From assembly GCA_013423325.1 (NCBI GenBank), contig BLJB01000102.1:1-52940 (forward strand): a stretch of DNA of 52,940 nucleotides, in the 5' to 3' direction. Both the position numbers and the translations under genes were made by a program. Below are positions 34,410 through 43,997 of the stretch, piece after piece. Position 1 is the first letter of the stretch. Each line of letters begins with the position of its first letter. The notes under the pieces are model-generated. The model made no database searches and was not told the DNA's origin. It was given only the letters and a program-made list of their open reading frames with translations. The DNA is from Usnea hakonensis. Its lineage: Eukaryota > Ascomycota > Lecanoromycetes > Lecanorales > Parmeliaceae.

Positions 34410-35082
34410 TTACTGATCCATCTCGTCCCTTCTACACGGGCCCACATGAAGCACCATATGCGCGGGTATTTCGTTATCTTTCGTAGGTATCTGAATGGCC
34501 ACCGTCTCTTTTTTGCTCGGGTACATCGTAATGTGCCCCAACGTGCTAACGTTTTTGGTGTCTACAGCTAGGATGAGTCCATTGCGGCCTCCAGGGATGG
34601 TGGCTGTTTCCGTGGAGTTTGGTAGCGAGACAAAGGCGAGCCCAGATAGGAAAACTACCCATCTAAAGCACCCAGTATGAATGGATCAGCTCTTCGCTGG
34701 TCCAGGTAACGTGAGAGAGCGGGAAGAATAATGGCCGGGAGGAGCATAGACAAAGGGAAGGACGGGAACGAATGGAAACATACTGCACGGCAGGGGCATT
34801 ATGCAAGCCGCCGTCATAGTGCGGCGGTAGCAAGGTATAGCTCGTTGCGCCTGTCTCACCCAACTGGGCGATAGCAGCCCCCGCTGTGCCCGGTTGGCTC
34901 GATGGCACCAAGGGCGCACTAAGCTGCCAACATTCGAGTGTTGACTTGCCGTTGGCGGCGCCGATGGTTGTGATATTCAGCCGGGATGGAATCGGATACG
35001 TGGTAGGCAGAGCGAGGACGGAAGCGGTCCAAATAGAGAGGCTGACGATGATGACGGCGGTTCGATGCAATGAGAGGAGCAT
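34410..35082 (-). CDS. Small secreted cupin-like protein
   Basis: ATG 35082 starts a signal peptide (MLLSLHRTAVIIVSLSIWTA). Exon 1 (35082-34784) ends at GTATGT. The 121-base intron ends in CTTTAG, and exon 2 (34662-34410) continues in phase, giving 183 residues. Across the junction the sequence is LPPHYDGGLHNAPAVQ-W-VVFLSGLAFVSLP, then IPGGRNGLILAVDT, LGHITMYPS and IPAHMVLHVGPC. The strand-rich order (H...G...H, then QWVVFLSG, then a GG turn, then GH) resembles small single-domain cupins. The usual metal-binding HxH pair is not clearly present. Reading through the intron gives an unrelated tail, so splicing is favoured. The extracellular role is unknown. An upstream TTG-initiated extension (to 35106) is less likely than the ATG. 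Confidence 0.65.
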
Positions 35083-36152
35083 GATAGGCTGCGAAGATGA
35101 AGGCAAGCAACGAATTGGCAGTTGCAGATACTTCGGACGGAGGATGCCGCGAGATGACTGCAGGATGATAGTGGTAGAGATTTTTCATGGAAAAAGGAAT
35201 ACGAATACGTAGGTTTGACCACGTCATAGGCACTATCAGCTGCGGGGGGCCTTTGGGGTGGGGCTTGGCGTTGAAATTACTAGTCCAGCCTTCAAATCGA
35301 CGATTGTGATGCCGAAAGCTTGCAATTATACTCCGTAGCCCGCTGCGGATTAGAAAACATTGCCATCGTGGCTTGCAAGGCGTTATATACGGACTGGGAT
35401 ACCATCGAAATAGCAGATACGACAGACACAGGAAGTATAAGCACGATCGATATATCTTTTAACTCGACCATTGCATACGCAAATCGTACCATATCACACG
35501 GCCTCAAGATACTTGAGTCTTAGCGTCCTAAATTATTCCTGGATGACACGAGTACGCTCAGTAGCTAGGACAAATGAGATGACTGGACCGATACTTATAT
35601 GCCTTGGTGGCCGATTCAACCCGGACGCTTATCAACTACAAGATCGGTGGCTGTGGGCGGCCATTCTTCGTTGCCTTCCGAAAAGCAAAGAGACCATGGT
35701 TACAAGCAACTGACTCCCCTGGAGGTATTCATAAAATGCGCATTCTCATATTTGCGCATCAATTTTCCTTCGAATATAGCTCAGTCAGTCGACTCAGTAC
35801 TTCGGAATCCTACTTCATTCTGAGCATTCCGTGCAAGCCGCAACCACGGATTGAGAAGTGTGAAAATTGTCAGGGATAGAGATTGATTAATTATGTCCGC
35901 ATCTAACGACTCTATCAAAGCGTCGCTGAGGGCACAGGAACCCGACGATACCATCGCAAACAGCTTGACATGGACTCAGGGCTTTATACAAACTCACGTC
36001 GACATGAGTGACGTGTCTCTTATTAGAGACTGTCTTTTCTTGCCTTTCTTGATTTTCAATATGGACGCGTATGAAGAGGATAATTTTTCTCAGTGCAGAC
36101 TTCGTTTACTATGTTAAATCAAATTTCTCTAGCTCAACGGTGAATGCTAAAC
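35083..36152. other. Intergenic spacer, no gene seen
   Basis: Short frames only, the longest about 90 codons and without recognisable motifs. Composition becomes AT-richer towards the right. Confidence 0.5.
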
Positions 36153-36484
36153 ATAAGTCGAAATCAAGTATTATTATAGGCGGTTAAAGGTAGACAGTCT
36201 TGTTTATTCTACTTGCCAATGCCCTTCCTTGTCTTTTTGGTTCTAATTTGGAGGCTGATGCATTCATACTGAGCTATGAATGAAAGACCATATTTTTTTC
36301 TTCTTCTTTATTCTGGCTATAAGTCGAGATCAAGCATTATCATAGGCGGTCAAAGGTAGACAGTCTTTTTTATTCTACTTGCCAATGCCCTTCCTTGTCT
36401 TTTTGGTTCTAATTTGGAGGCTGATGCATTCATTCTGAGCTATGAATGAAAGACCATATTTTTTCTTCTTCTTTATTCTGGCTA
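36153..36484. repeat. Tandem duplication, two 166-base copies with RIP-like differences
   Basis: The unit beginning ATAAGTCG at 36153 starts again at 36319. Downstream words match in order (GGTAGACAGTCTT, CTTGCCAATGCCCTTCCTTG, TTGGAGGCTGATGCATTCAT, TTCTTCTTTATTCTGGCT). The copies differ at few sites. Three of the differences are TA in copy 1 where copy 2 has CA, within TATTATTATAGGCGGTTAAAG versus the copy-2 equivalent. Confidence 0.85.
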
Positions 36485-36587
36485 TCAATGGATAGAACTT
36501 TTTCTTTTGTCTAACCCTAAGCGAGAAAGACGATTTGAGACAATACAAGGACCAGGATAAAGAATCAATCAGCTCGATCAGTCTGCA

Positions 36588-36593
36588 TATAAA
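36588..36593 (+). promoter_or_regulatory. TATA-like box of the LysM gene
   Basis: TATAAA lies 129 bases upstream of the LysM protein's start codon, a plausible distance for an ascomycete gene. Only the sequence match and position support it. Confidence 0.35.
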
Positions 36594-36721
36594 CCCCGTT
36601 CTTCCTGATACATTGCCGACAGACTCCCTATCAAACCTGACTTGCAACCTCTCTATCAGTTCCCGGAATCCACTTTCTTATCAGATAATCAACTTCGTCC
36701 TCGTTACCCTTTCACATCAAG

Positions 36722-37733
36722 ATGCGCGGTCCTTCATTTACAAGCAGTGCTCTGGCAGCACGCTTACTATTCACAATTACTCTCGCTAGCCGATCCTCAT
36801 TTGCGGCGGGTACTACCAGTGTCCAGGATGGGGATACCTTCCAAGCCATGGCCGAAAGCGCTGGAATCCCAGTGGCATCTCTCGAAGCCGCAAACCCCGG
36901 TGTGAACGCGGATAACCTGTACGTAGGTCAAGTCGTCAACATTCCGAGCAACAACGGACCTGCTGCCGCCACACCTATGTCTGAATCCGAGTCATCGACG
37001 GCAACAGGCGCATCTCCAACTGCCTCATCAGCCACAAGTCCTGTCTCATCCACCTTTTCGACGTCCATCCTTCCTTCATCCCCTACTACTACTTCTCCAT
37101 CATCTACTTCTTCGGCTCCATCCTCTACGTCTACGACTCCGTCCTCTACGTCTACTACTCCATCCTCTACGTCTACTACTCCATCCCCTACTTCTACTAC
37201 TCCACCCCCTTCTTCCACTCCTCCCCCCGCTTCTTCTACTTCGCCTCCAGCGGGACCACCAACCACCCCTCCTGCGAGTCCCCCCTCGGCTCCTAGTTGC
37301 GCGCCGACTCCTTCCGGAAAATACCATGATGCCGCTCAAGTGCAATCAAAAACCAACGCATGGTGCCAACAAGTGGCTGCAGTCTCAGAGAAGACAATCA
37401 TAGGAAGTCCGGGGATGCAGATTAGTGGATCCTCGCAGCAGGCCAGTGGGCACGATGGTAATCAACCCGACGAAAACGGGTACAATATGACAATCACAGG
37501 GGTATCAACCATGTGTGATGTCACAGGAGCGACTGCCCAGTACCCTCTAGGTTCCACGGATACGAATGACAACTGCTCTACGATTCTTTACAATGCTTGG
37601 TCTCACTGTAAGTAAAATCGAGCTGCTCATCCTTACACTTTTCAATACTAATCGGTTTCCAGGTAACAACAAAGGTATGGGAGGAAGCATCACTGCCGGG
37701 TGTTTGATATATGCATTCGAGCCCGATCCATAA
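36722..37733 (+). CDS. Secreted LysM-domain protein with Ser/Thr/Pro linker and C-terminal cysteine domain
   Basis: Two exons, 36722-37607 and 37663-37733, are joined in phase by a 55-base intron with GTAAGT donor, perfect TACTAAT branch and TTTCCAG acceptor, giving 318 residues. A signal peptide covers about 1-29. One LysM domain spans about 33-76 (VQDGDTFQAMAESAG...NPGVNADNLYVGQVVNIP), so it is expected to bind chitin or related GlcNAc polymers. A linker of about 110 residues repeats T-T-P-S-S-T-S and P-P units and is likely O-glycosylated. The C-terminal domain (about 200-318) has AWCQQVAAVSEKTIIG, then TMCDVTG, DNCSTILYNAWSHC and, from exon 2, GGSITAGCLIYAFEP; I do not recognise it. LysM proteins of this kind act in the wall or outside the cell, and some are effectors shielding hyphal chitin. 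The flank is an AT-rich repeat island. Confidence 0.85.
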
Positions 37734-39011
37734 GCAAGCTCCTCTCTGATGTGTATTTGATAGAGGATCAAGTAGATATCTGTTGCGTTACAACGGTAAG
37801 TGGTTAATTGCCATGAAAAAGACGGCTGCGTTAGCGGAATGCACTCCATTATAGGGTTGTAAGACTACTCTATACAAAAGTATCTGCTGGGTTAGATACG
37901 ATTATATACCTATAAAAGATAATGGATAGCTAGACTCTATCATTTACTTGATCACTCGAGAGACCCACACAAAAGCGCACTCACTTCGTGCAACCGTCTA
38001 ATCCATAGCGGTAAAATCGTGCACGTATAAAGGTAAAGGTTAGAAGAGAAAGTAAGAATATAACGAGTATAGAAAGAATAAGCGATATAGATATATATAA
38101 CCCCGTTATTAAGAAATAGTAGTTACTAGATCTTTTCGTTACGTTTCTATACTACTAGTCGTAGTATCTTATTAAGGTCGTAGACGGGGAAGAATAAGTG
38201 TCACGGAATATTAATAACTAGTATTATATAATATGGTAATAGTAATAATATATATAGAAGAAAGAGTATCTATAGAAAGAATCCTCCTTATAAGGCCGTA
38301 GTATTAAGGCGCTAAGGCTCGCTAAACTCTATAAGGCTCCGTATATATCCTATAGAGAATATCCGTAACAATAAGCTCTTACTATATTATCTTTATAGTC
38401 TCTTCTAGATCTTTAATATTTTTATTCGAGTAACGATTTATGTATAGATATATAAACTACGAGTCTTTAATAGTCTCGATAAGTATACTAAGTAGACGAG
38501 AGTTATAGTAATATTCGAGTAGATAGCGGCACCTTATATTTCGAATATATAAGGGCGTCCTTTTACTTTTTACTAGATAAGAGGTGAGATTAAGAGGGGG
38601 TTAGAAGGGTAAAGAATTAGAGCGGGGTACTTATCGTTAGACTAATCTCGACTATTATTATTAGGAATATTTAGAGTAGATTTTTTTTATAATTTAGAAT
38701 ATATAAATTCGCTCGATTAATTTACTATATAAATCTATACTTATAAATTAGCCTTAAGTACTCTATCTACTTTTTACGAATTCGTATATAATATTAGGGT
38801 CGATACGGACTTATAGTATAACGTAGATATAGTAATAAAGATAATAAGACTACCGAACTATATAAGGTAGAAAGTATAAAATATATAGATAGAGGAGACT
38901 ATACTAAGCTACTAGTAATAGAGCTAACTATAGTAGGCCTAGTGTATCTTCTAACATATAATCGCTATTAGTCGTTCTCGATAAAATAGTGAACTCTTTA
39001 AGGTACTCTAT

Positions 39012-39058
<47 letters not shown>

Positions 39059-39864
39059 TATAATTAAATAATTATAAAAATCTATTCTTTTATTATTAGA
39101 TAGAGTTTAATTTACGCTTTCTAAAAAATTAAAAATTATATAAATCGGCCTACTATTAATAGAGCGAAGTGTAATTAAATAAAAGGTGTTCTAGGGGTAT
39201 CGTAGGGGAGGGGGCTTTAGAGTAGACTTTAGGGGAGGGTCCTAAGAAGACCCGTAGATCGTAGAATTTAGTAGCGTGAACGATAGTTAACCGATGGTTT
39301 CGGTCGCTAACCCGACTTAGGAGTAGGAAAAGTTAACCGGTAATTTTACTTAGTTTCGTAGATTCGGGTAGTCTTCGGTGAAATATTTAGCACTAAATTA
39401 GTACCCGAGGGTTAAGAAACCGGCGGTTTCGCTCTAATCTACTCTGAATACCCCTATTATTAAGGTATTATTTTATTTTACAACACGTCCGAGCGATGTA
39501 ACAGAATGAGTAAAGTAAGGTAAGGTAGGTAATAATAATGAAGCCGAGGTCGCCCGTTTTCGATTTATCATTTTTTTCTCGGTCCTTTACAGGTCCGCTG
39601 ACTGGGTTCAAATTCCCCGGTGCAAGGTTGAAGTGTTAACTACTTTGTTAGAGATTGGGGCATGGAGCCGTATGGAAGACGGCCAAAGTTTTTCCGTTTA
39701 GCCAATTAAAACTAATAGGCCCATTTCAGCTTTAGATCTTGCATCTCATTATTACGTGGAAAGCACGATACTTGGATACCCGATTCCGCCTCCCTATATT
39801 CTAATCATTGTTTTTTGTCATCTGAGTACGCTTGGCGGTCAAATGAAAATCTCCACCTAAAGTA
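37734..39864. other. AT-rich, TA-dinucleotide-dense repeat-derived island
   Basis: From about 37.86 kb to 39.5 kb the sequence is dominated by TATA, ATAATA and CTATA words, with almost no open frame of note on any strand. That pattern is expected of transposon DNA mutated by CpA-to-TpA change. A (TAC)n microsatellite lies at about 39009-39058. A less mutated patch follows at 39560-39860. No family can be named. Confidence 0.6.
39009..39058. repeat. (TAC)n microsatellite
   Basis: About sixteen uninterrupted copies of TAC (equivalently ACT/CTA) inside the AT-rich island. Confidence 0.9.
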
Positions 39865-39957
39865 GGTGCCCACGCGGGTGACAGAAATATCGGCACACCC
39901 CGAGAAATTAGCCGATCCCCCACCAAATCTCTATGTGATTTTATTCTTTTCTCTACT
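39865..39957 (+). repeat. Left terminal inverted repeat
   Basis: It contains AGAAATATCGGCACACCCCG and CCGATCCCCCACCAAAT, whose reverse complements occur in order at the right end. Confidence 0.85.
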
Positions 39958-39959
39958 AA

Positions 39960-41110
39960 TAACTAGTTATTTGTCCACCACTATTAATGACTGCTCGTAG
40001 TCTATTAGGTATACTAGCTACTCGCTTATTAATGAATTCCGTCTTTATATGCTTATCCTACCCTTCCACAATTAAATCCTTTGTAGATTAGTCGTCCTAA
40101 TGGGGAAACTTCTTGATATACTGCTTTGGTGGCTGCCAGCAGTTCTTAATTAGGGCCAAATCCGGCGAAGATGTATAGTTTCTATATATAACAAGGCCCT
40201 TTTTCGCCTTCTACTTGTGCATAATATATGATTTGGCCTCCGTGCTATGGCCGGAGTCCCCATCTTCCTCTAGAACAAAGGGATCAATTAGGCCTTTTTT
40301 AACCTGAGTAATCTACGGGGCTATAATAGGCTCCAGAATCGAGTCCCGATAGACTTACTTTGATATCTTCCTATTATTATTACCAGGCACCGTGTAGAAG
40401 ACGAGATCAGACCGGAAATTGTAGCTAATAGTAGTCTAAGTATGATACCGAAATTTTTTACTTTCTTTTTCTAGAGATTTCTCCATATTTTGGACGCAAT
40501 TTAAATAATATCTCTCGCCCGGCTTCCGGATTATCTATAATTTGCCTTGTGGGCCCCACCCAAAATGACACTCGTCCGAGAATCGAATAGAGAACTAGTC
40601 CTTAGCTTCGGGATATCTCTTAAGTATAACCTCTACAAATTCGACTCTTCTTTGAGATAATTGACGATTACACTAGCCTCTTCGATATGTAATATACTTG
40701 CGATACTCTATAGAACCTATTCTTCTTTGTATTGTACGGCCGGATATATCGAGACCGGCCTCGTAACCTAGTTGTTCCTAGGTTAATGCTTTGGTCTCTA
40801 CCGGGCAATTATCGTCTCGTGCCTTAATAATAAGCTCTATTTCTCGTACTTGTACGTTAGAAATTAGAAGCGGTATACCTCGTCCTTTAGAATAGTCCTT
40901 ATTATGAGTCTTTCATCGATGGCCAGCCTATAAATTATCTCCGTACTCTTCTACCTATCTTCGTACTATTCGGATTAGGATCTTCGTATCATCATAAATC
41001 TGTCGCCAGCTCTTATGATTGATAATACGGTCGTGAATAGCGATAGCTCTTTGAGGCGTATGTTATTCGTTAAGTATACTATGGCTAGTGGGGGATGATA
41101 TTTCGTGGTT
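39960..41110 (-). pseudogene. Broken Tc1/mariner transposase
   Basis: The 3' part (minus strand, about 40175-39970) reads KNCWQPPKQYIKKFPH, then after TAG and TAA stops KDLIVEG, a TAG, then FINKRVASIPNRLRAVI. This matches the conserved C-terminal end of Tc1/Fot-like transposases, where the stop positions normally hold Trp (FPHWDD, EGWDKH). The 5' part (about 41080-40750) has helix-turn-helix-like pieces (SLRAIAIHDRIINHKSW; TKALT-stop-EQLGYEAGL). TGG-to-TAG changes are the expected product of CpA-to-TpA mutation on the opposite strand. No intact DDE core can be read. Confidence 0.75.
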
Positions 41111-41115
41111 GATTG

Positions 41116-41206
41116 TTGAGAAAAGAAGAAAATCGCATAGAAATTTGGTGGGGGATCGGCTAATTTCTCGGGGTGTGCCGATATTTCTGTTACCCGCGTG
41201 GTGCCT
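41116..41206 (-). repeat. Right terminal inverted repeat
   Basis: It contains ATTTGGTGGGGGATCGGCTA and CGGGGTGTGCCGATATTTCT, the reverse complement of the left end with a handful of transitions. Confidence 0.85.
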
Positions 41207-41640
41207 TAGAGTACTCATACTTTAGTTCTATCATCCGTGGGGTCGGCCCGTGTGGTACCTAGACTCTACCTAGAAAACTTGGCGCTCCATTCATGACCGC
41301 CCCGCTCTTCCAATCCTCTCCCTCTCTTATCATTTCAAATGATGAATCGTCCGACAATCATAGTCATATCCCTCAACTATCAGATCTGAGATCCAATTCT
41401 CCGCCTTACCAGTACTCGCTTTACATCCAGTCGAATGCCCGCTCCAACCAGACACTTCACCTTAGCTAGAAGATTTCGAATCGAAGCCTTTGCGCATTAA
41501 GCGCGTTGAGGAATTAAAGTAGTCCTCTGCGGTAAAGCATTTCTAAAAGCCTTTGAGAGTATCGTACGATCGATCCCCTGCTCTCAATCAATCCATTTTC
41601 CAAATCTCCTCTGATCCTCGCCAATCGTCCCACCACTAGA
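41207..41640. other. 5' flank of the AhpD-like gene
   Basis: Base composition returns to normal right after the transposon. No gene or clear promoter element seen. Confidence 0.4.
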
Positions 41641-42693
41641 ATGAGTTCCTCAAAGGAGCCCACGGCGCAAGAAGCCACCGAGCTGTTCGAAACGCTGGAA
41701 CACAAATTTCCCTCCAAAACGCTAGGCGCGGAAAAATGGTACCTCGTTGCTGTATGAATCATCATCATCTCTCTCCCTCTCTCTGCTTCCCACTCCATCT
41801 CATTAAAAAACCCCGACTTACTCCAACGCCATCGCACAGATAGCCGCCCTCACAGGCGCCGGCCAGCCCGAGTTCGCCGGAAATCTGTACACGTTCCTCG
41901 TCGCACAGCCAAACTACGCAACGACCGAAGCCCGACAAGCGCTCGTTCGGCGGCTGAGAGAAGCGCTCGTGAAGAGCGTGTCGATTGTAGGTGTGTGCAG
42001 GCCAATGGTGGCCGTCTTGAGCATTAATGCTGTGGAGAGAGCCGAGGATAAAGACTACTCGTCTACACGGTACGTCGCGAATTTCCTTTTCCCTACTTAT
42101 CTGGCCACTATGCCTCTTTTTTTGGGGGAGAGAGTGAGTGGCTGACGCGCATCATCTGTACGCAAGTGAGAACTGGCAATCGGGGCCGGAGAACCATGCC
42201 AGAGGAGTGGCGTGGCTTGATAGAGTGTATCAGCGGAACAGGACAGGCACGATCAATGCTCTTGCTGCACACAAAGACTTTGGTAAAAGAGACCCCCTCT
42301 CACATCCATACCTCTTCCATCTCTGAGAAATCCTACTGACTTATTCTTGCCCTCCCGAAGCGTGGATCTCCGAAAACATCACCTACGGTCTCTATCTCTC
42401 GGACCGGCAGATCCTCGACGACACCGACACGGAACTCGTCGTGCTGTCGGGCATCATGAGTCAGAACCTGAAGCGGGAGACGGGATGGCACTTACGAGGT
42501 ATCCGGAGGGTGGGCGTCAGTTCAGAAGATGTTGAGACGGTGCAGCAATGCGTATGTATTCCTTCGTCTGGCTTCGAATCTGAAAACCCTTTATGCTTAC
42601 GAATCGTACATCCAGATTGAACTGGTCGCCGCTTTTGCGGGGATACGCTTGAATAAGGTTCCTAGGGTGGCGGATATTGAACATGAGTTTTAA
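41641..42693 (+). CDS. AhpD-like / carboxymuconolactone-decarboxylase-fold protein
   Basis: Five exons, 41641-41751, 41840-42069, 42167-42282, 42361-42551 and 42616-42693, join in phase to give 241 residues. All introns are 64-97 bases with GT/AG ends; GCTGAC and ACTGAC branch words precede the acceptors at 42166 and 42360. The protein is helical throughout: LTGAGQPEFAGNLYTFLVAQ, RQALVRRLREALVKSVSIVG, ENWQSGPENHARGVAWLD, WISENITYGLYLSDRQIL, ELVVLSGIMSQNLKRETGWH and QQCIELVAAFAGI. This is the architecture of fungal AhpD/CMD-like proteins. The C-x-x-C redox pair of true AhpD is missing from the helix where it would sit (SIVGVCRPM has a single Cys), so peroxidase-reductase activity is doubtful. 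No signal peptide; probably cytosolic. The gene begins 435 bases from the transposon relic but looks intact. Confidence 0.8.
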
Positions 42694-43997
42694 CCTCGAT
42701 GCTCGTCACAAGGTAGAAGAGTGGCGACACGGAGTGCTTCGCGCAATGCCCCCCCCTGAAGAACAACAGAATAGCTTCAACATCAGCCCGAATCGTCCGT
42801 CGGACCTCCCATGATAACGTTAGGACTTTAGCTTTCAACAATACAGCAGTCTGTCCCTACCTATACTTCTATCCCACAACTTAATAAATAGGTAGCCCAC
42901 TAAACGCACTCTATCCGCCGCACCAAGACCACATCCCTCCCTCCATCCATAAAATCCCCCAAATAAAAATAATATCCCATTGCCTTTCTTCAAACTCATC
43001 TCCCCACCCCCCTCTCTCCCCTCTCTCCCTTCCCCCCCCCTCCTCCACCCCCTCCCACCCAAAAAGAAAGCTGCCTTTCAAAAGCGCCAGCTTCCCTGTT
43101 CCCTGGATTTATAAATTGGATATCCCGGACTGTAAGTTAGTCAGTAAGTCAGTTATACAGTACAACAAGCGAGCTATGTTGTATATGTGTCATTCGCTGT
43201 AAATATACTTACCTACAACGAGCACAAAAAAAAAAGATATTAAAACCCGCCTCCTTCCAGGAAAGGAAGGAGGAGAGAGGGGGGGGGGTTATAGGGAAGA
43301 TAGGAAATAAATATGACGAGTAGTATCCCATCCTGCCCTCATCTCATCTCCTTTCGCCCCCACTCACTGCCTCCAACACTAACGCACATCCCCCCTCCTA
43401 ACCCCCCCACACCCAAACAAGCTCCAGCTCCACCAGCAGCAGCAGCTCTAGCAGCGGCGGCGATAGGGGGCTGGCGGAAGCTGTAGTTCTCACTTACTCA
43501 CTCTTCCTCTCACTCTTTCTCTCACCTCACTCACTCACTCTTTCTCGCTTTCTTGCATCCCGGCCTCTTCCCTATTTTCCCTCTCTTCTCTTCTCATCTC
43601 TATATCTCCTCTCTGCTGTCTGCTATTGCTATGTCTATTTCTACTACTGTTTTAAGAGAGTATTTTACTGAGGCGGTATGGAAAAGGAGGGTTGGTTGGT
43701 TGGTGGGGAGACGGTGTTCTCTCTCTATTTTAGGAGAGGAGAGGGGGTTTGCGGTGTGGGTTGTTTGTTTGTTTTTTGGGGGGCAAGGAGGAGGGAGGTA
43801 AGAGTGATGTGTGGAGGAAATAAAACCGGGGGATGGAGGTTGGAAAGTTTGGTTTGGCCTACTCCGGGAGACAATGAAGTCCAAGATCACAAAGTTGGTG
43901 TACCTTTATCATCGATATTATTCCCGCACGCATGGATTCATTGATCAACGCACGAAACCCGCACGAAACCCCGCCCATCTATCCCATCCCAAAACAA
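42694..43997. other. Low-complexity spacer, no gene supported
   Basis: CCTCTCTCC-rich tracts lie at 43005-43060, a G run at 43277-43288, CAGCAGCAG at 43434-43446 and CTCACTC runs at 43490-43545. Short frames follow these compositions. The end may carry the 3' region of the rhodopsin-type gene. Confidence 0.55.

Larger units (their letters stand above)
39865..41206 (-). mobile_element. Tc1/mariner-type DNA transposon relic with ~90-base terminal inverted repeats
   Basis: The left end, AGGTGCCCACGCGGGTGACA... to about 39957, is matched by the reverse complement of the right end (about 41116-41206, ending ...TTACCCGCGTGGTGCCT) with few mismatches over roughly 90 bases. Both ends abut TA dinucleotides (39863-39864 and 41207-41208), as expected for Tc1/mariner target-site duplication. 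The 1.34-kb interior reads on the minus strand as a broken transposase. Length, TIRs, TA site and protein relic agree on a class II element. It is too mutated to be autonomous. Confidence 0.85.

Noticed and set aside
36928..37266. Acidic Val/Glu/Gly-rich minus frame
   Set aside because: It is antisense to the Ser/Thr/Pro linker repeats of the LysM protein.
39602..39625. GGGTTCAAATTCCCC resembles a tRNA B box / T-arm
   Set aside because: The T-stem does not pair over five bases, no A box or acceptor pairing is found 70 bases upstream, and the patch lies in repeat-derived DNA. A tRNA-derived repeat remnant is possible but unsupported.
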